Below, piece by piece: positions 61,353 through 62,748 of a DNA stretch of 62,748 bases; the stretch's first letter is position 1; each line of letters opens with the position of its first letter. This DNA comes from Dolomitihabitans soli (GTDB lineage: Bacteria > Actinomycetota > Actinomycetes > Streptosporangiales > Streptosporangiaceae). The translations under genes and the position numbers were made by a program. The notes under the pieces are model-generated. The model made no database searches. It was given only the letters and a program-made list of their open reading frames with translations, and was not told where the DNA came from. The stretch is from the NCBI RefSeq assembly GCF_022213955.1, contig NZ_JAKNTW010000051.1:1-62748 (forward strand). The letters are read 5' to 3'.

Positions 61353-61937
61353 GTGACCGACGGAGGCGCGGGGCGTGCGGCCCCCCGTAAGCGGGCCGAC
61401 GCCCGGCGCAACGAGAGGACGCTGCTCGACGCCGCGGCAGCCGTCTTCGTGACCTCGGGCGTCGAGGCGCCGGTGCGTGACATCGCGGCCAGGGCGGGAG
61501 TCGGGGTGGCCACGATCTACCGCCACTTCCCGACCCGCGCGGATCTCATCATCGCCGTCTATCGGCACCAGGTCGAGGCCTGCGCCGAGGCCGGTCCAGC
61601 CCTGCTGGCGGGCGTCGCGAGTCCTTACGCCGCACTGGGGCGATGGATCAACCTGTTCGTGGACTTCCTGGTCACCAAGCACGGACTCGCCGCCGTGCTC
61701 CACTCCGACGACGCCGGCTTCGACACGCTGCACGCCTACTTCCTCGACCGGCTCGTGCCCGTGTGCGCCCACCTGCTCGAAGCCGCAGCCGCCTCCGGCG
61801 AGATCCGCTCCGACGTCGACGCCCTCGAACTCATGCGCGGCGTCGGGAACCTCTGCATCGGCGCGGACAACGATCCCCGCTACGACGCGCGGCGGCTGGT
61901 GGACTTCCTCATCGCAGGACTCCGCCTACCGCACTAG
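61353..61937 (+). CDS. TetR-family transcriptional regulator
   Basis: 194 residues from a GTG with AAAGGA upstream; a longer frame from 61311 would run through an operator. The helix-turn-helix is APVRDIAARAGVGVATIYRHFPTRADLI (two pieces, residues about 38-65). The C-terminal helices resemble the SBP/TetR_C-like domains with YAALGRWINLFVDFLVTKHGL. It represses itself and the divergent LLM-class gene. Confidence 0.88.
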   Translation: MTDGGAGRAAPRKRADARRNERTLLDAAAAVFVTSGVEAPVRDIAARAGVGVATIYRHFPTRADLIIAVYRHQVEACAEAGPALLAGVASPYAALGRWINLFVDFLVTKHGLAAVLHSDDAGFDTLHAYFLDRLVPVCAHLLEAAAASGEIRSDVDALELMRGVGNLCIGADNDPRYDARRLVDFLIAGLRLPH

Positions 61938-61996
61938 GGCGTGTACGGAGTTGAGATCAGGGGGATTCACCTGCGCGTTGGTTTGGGTCCTGGTAG

Positions 61997-62535
61997 GCCA
62001 TCGTCAGGGCGCGTGGTGACCTCACCGATGACCAGTGGTCCTTGATCGAGCCTCATCTGCCCCTGGGTGAGCGAGGCCCGATCCCGGACCTGCGGCAGCA
62101 GTTCAACGCCGCGATGTGGCGGTTTCGTACCGGCAGCCCGTGGCGGGATCTACCCTCCGAGTACGGCCCCTGGTCCACCGTCTACGACCGGTTCCGGTTG
62201 TGGGCCACGGCCGGCGTCTTCGAGCAGCCGATGCAAGCCGTGATCGCTGAGGCCGCTGCCCGTGGGCAGGCCGACCTTGACCTGGTCAGCGTGGACTCCA
62301 CCACGGCCCGCGCCCACCACCACGCCGCCGGAATGGCCCTGGACGGCGAGTTGATCGAAGCGCTGGAGGAGGCCGCCGAACGGGAAAGGGGCTGCGCCAA
62401 AGGGGCAAAACCCCAGGACGGCGGCGAAGGCCGGGACGGGGATGAAGATGAACGCCGGCGGTTACCGCGGCGGCGCAGGCTTCGGCTGACGGCAGCCGGG
62501 CTGGGCCGCTCTCGGGGTGGGCTGACCAGCCGGAT
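61997..62535 (+). pseudogene. Decayed IS5-type transposase, 5' part
   Basis: The frame reads ARGDLTDDQWSLIEPHLP, FRTGSPWRDLPSEYGPWSTV, YDRFRLWATAGVFEQ and VSVDSTTARAHHHAAGM (first catalytic Asp), the standard N-terminal half of IS5/IS1421-like transposases. No normal start codon is present (the stop at 61994 is followed by GCC ATC GTC). Beyond the DSTT box the frame slips (RGKTPxxRR region), and after GLTS near 62530 the match ends, so the DE residues of the catalytic triad are missing. Inactive remnant. Confidence 0.7.
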
Positions 62536-62606
62536 AGGCGCCCATCATGTCGTGCTGCCTCAGCAGCAGGCAGGGCATGCCCTCGCCGCCGAGCTCAGCC
62601 GCCGGC

Positions 62607-62747
62607 TCACCCGTGTGAGCGCTCGCCGCTGAGCGGAGACGGGTGCTCGACCGGTTGCCGATGCGACGACTCCTCAGCCATGGTCAAACCGGCGATGGCG
62701 ATGACCCGGGCCACAGAGCCGTACGCGCCTGTGAGCCGGAACTCGAC
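62607..62747 (-). CDS. Possible partial gene at the right edge
   Basis: A minus-strand frame open to the window edge ends at 62607. Its visible part reads VEFRLTGAYGSVARVIAIAG then LTMAEESSHRQPVEHPS. Codon use is compatible with coding, but there is no family match and no start in view. Confidence 0.22.
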   Translation of the reverse strand, partial: VEFRLTGAYGSVARVIAIAGLTMAEESSHRQPVEHPSPLSGERSHG

Positions 62748-62748
62748 A

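Overview
The window is high-GC DNA (about 70% G+C, strong G/C bias at third codon positions) with the hallmarks of an actinobacterium: GTG starts, ATGA/GTGA stop-start overlaps, rare TTA codons, Tat-type and lipoprotein signals, and F420-type, LuxR-ATPase and CU044_5270-like genes. The last, next to a sigma factor, hints at the Streptosporangiales (Nonomuraea and relatives), but this is inference. No rRNA, tRNA or CRISPR array was seen.

Layout. (1) 1-8155: the edge of a thioredoxin-fold gene, a decayed streptogrisin tail, a secreted GH43-like glycosidase, a LacI remnant, then a LacI regulator facing a spermidine/putrescine-type ABC transporter (two permeases, ATPase, lipoprotein) coupled to an adenosine-deaminase-like enzyme. 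(2) 8156-10121: a carboxymuconolactone-decarboxylase scrap and an ECF sigma factor coupled to a membrane-anchored partner. (3) 10373-14302: a sialic-acid unit (FadR-type regulator, N-acetylneuraminate-lyase-like aldolase, secreted sialidase with a LamG-like domain) tied together by shared TAGGAYGTCC operator motifs. (4) 14385-15605: decayed transposase and phosphoesterase fragments around one small secreted peptide gene. (5) 15856-24621: a nitrile/acid module: MHS-family importer, nitrilase-type hydrolase, a three-subunit cobalt nitrile hydratase or thiocyanate hydrolase, quinone-oxidoreductase-like enzyme, enoyl-CoA hydratase, CaiB-type CoA-transferase, IclR regulator, amidase. (6) 24888-38296: an aromatic-catabolism island that rebuilds the phenylpropionate (hca/mhp) route: four-component ring-hydroxylating dioxygenase, dihydrodiol dehydrogenase, extradiol dioxygenase, C-C hydrolase, and the hydratase/aldolase/acetaldehyde dehydrogenase lower pathway, with XRE-cupin and IclR regulators, a Moco oxidoreductase and a zinc-type dehydrogenase. 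(7) 38408-49049: a large LuxR-ATPase regulator followed by a tight operon of four secreted proteins: a peptidase-like scaffold with no protease domain, a sedolisin-fold protein that has lost its catalytic residues, a propeller-like repeat protein and an intact subtilisin. (8) 49120-60008: a carbohydrate unit (sugar ABC importer, clan-A-like glycosidase, FAD oxidoreductase, sugar epimerase/dehydrogenase, LacI regulator, galactonate-dehydratase-like enolase-superfamily enzyme). (9) 60209-62748: an LLM-class oxidoreductase and TetR regulator sharing an operator, then a decayed IS5-type transposase.

Modules 5 and 6 fit together: nitriles could become amides and acids (hydratase plus amidase, or nitrilase), be activated to CoA esters, or in the case of aryl-propanoids pass through ring dioxygenation and meta-cleavage to pyruvate and acetyl-CoA. 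Most of the window is accessory metabolism with local regulators, separated by short stretches of gene debris. The least familiar system is the secreted operon 41626-48994, in which two protease-derived proteins without active sites travel with one active protease. The regulator beside it and the protease both carry a TTA codon.
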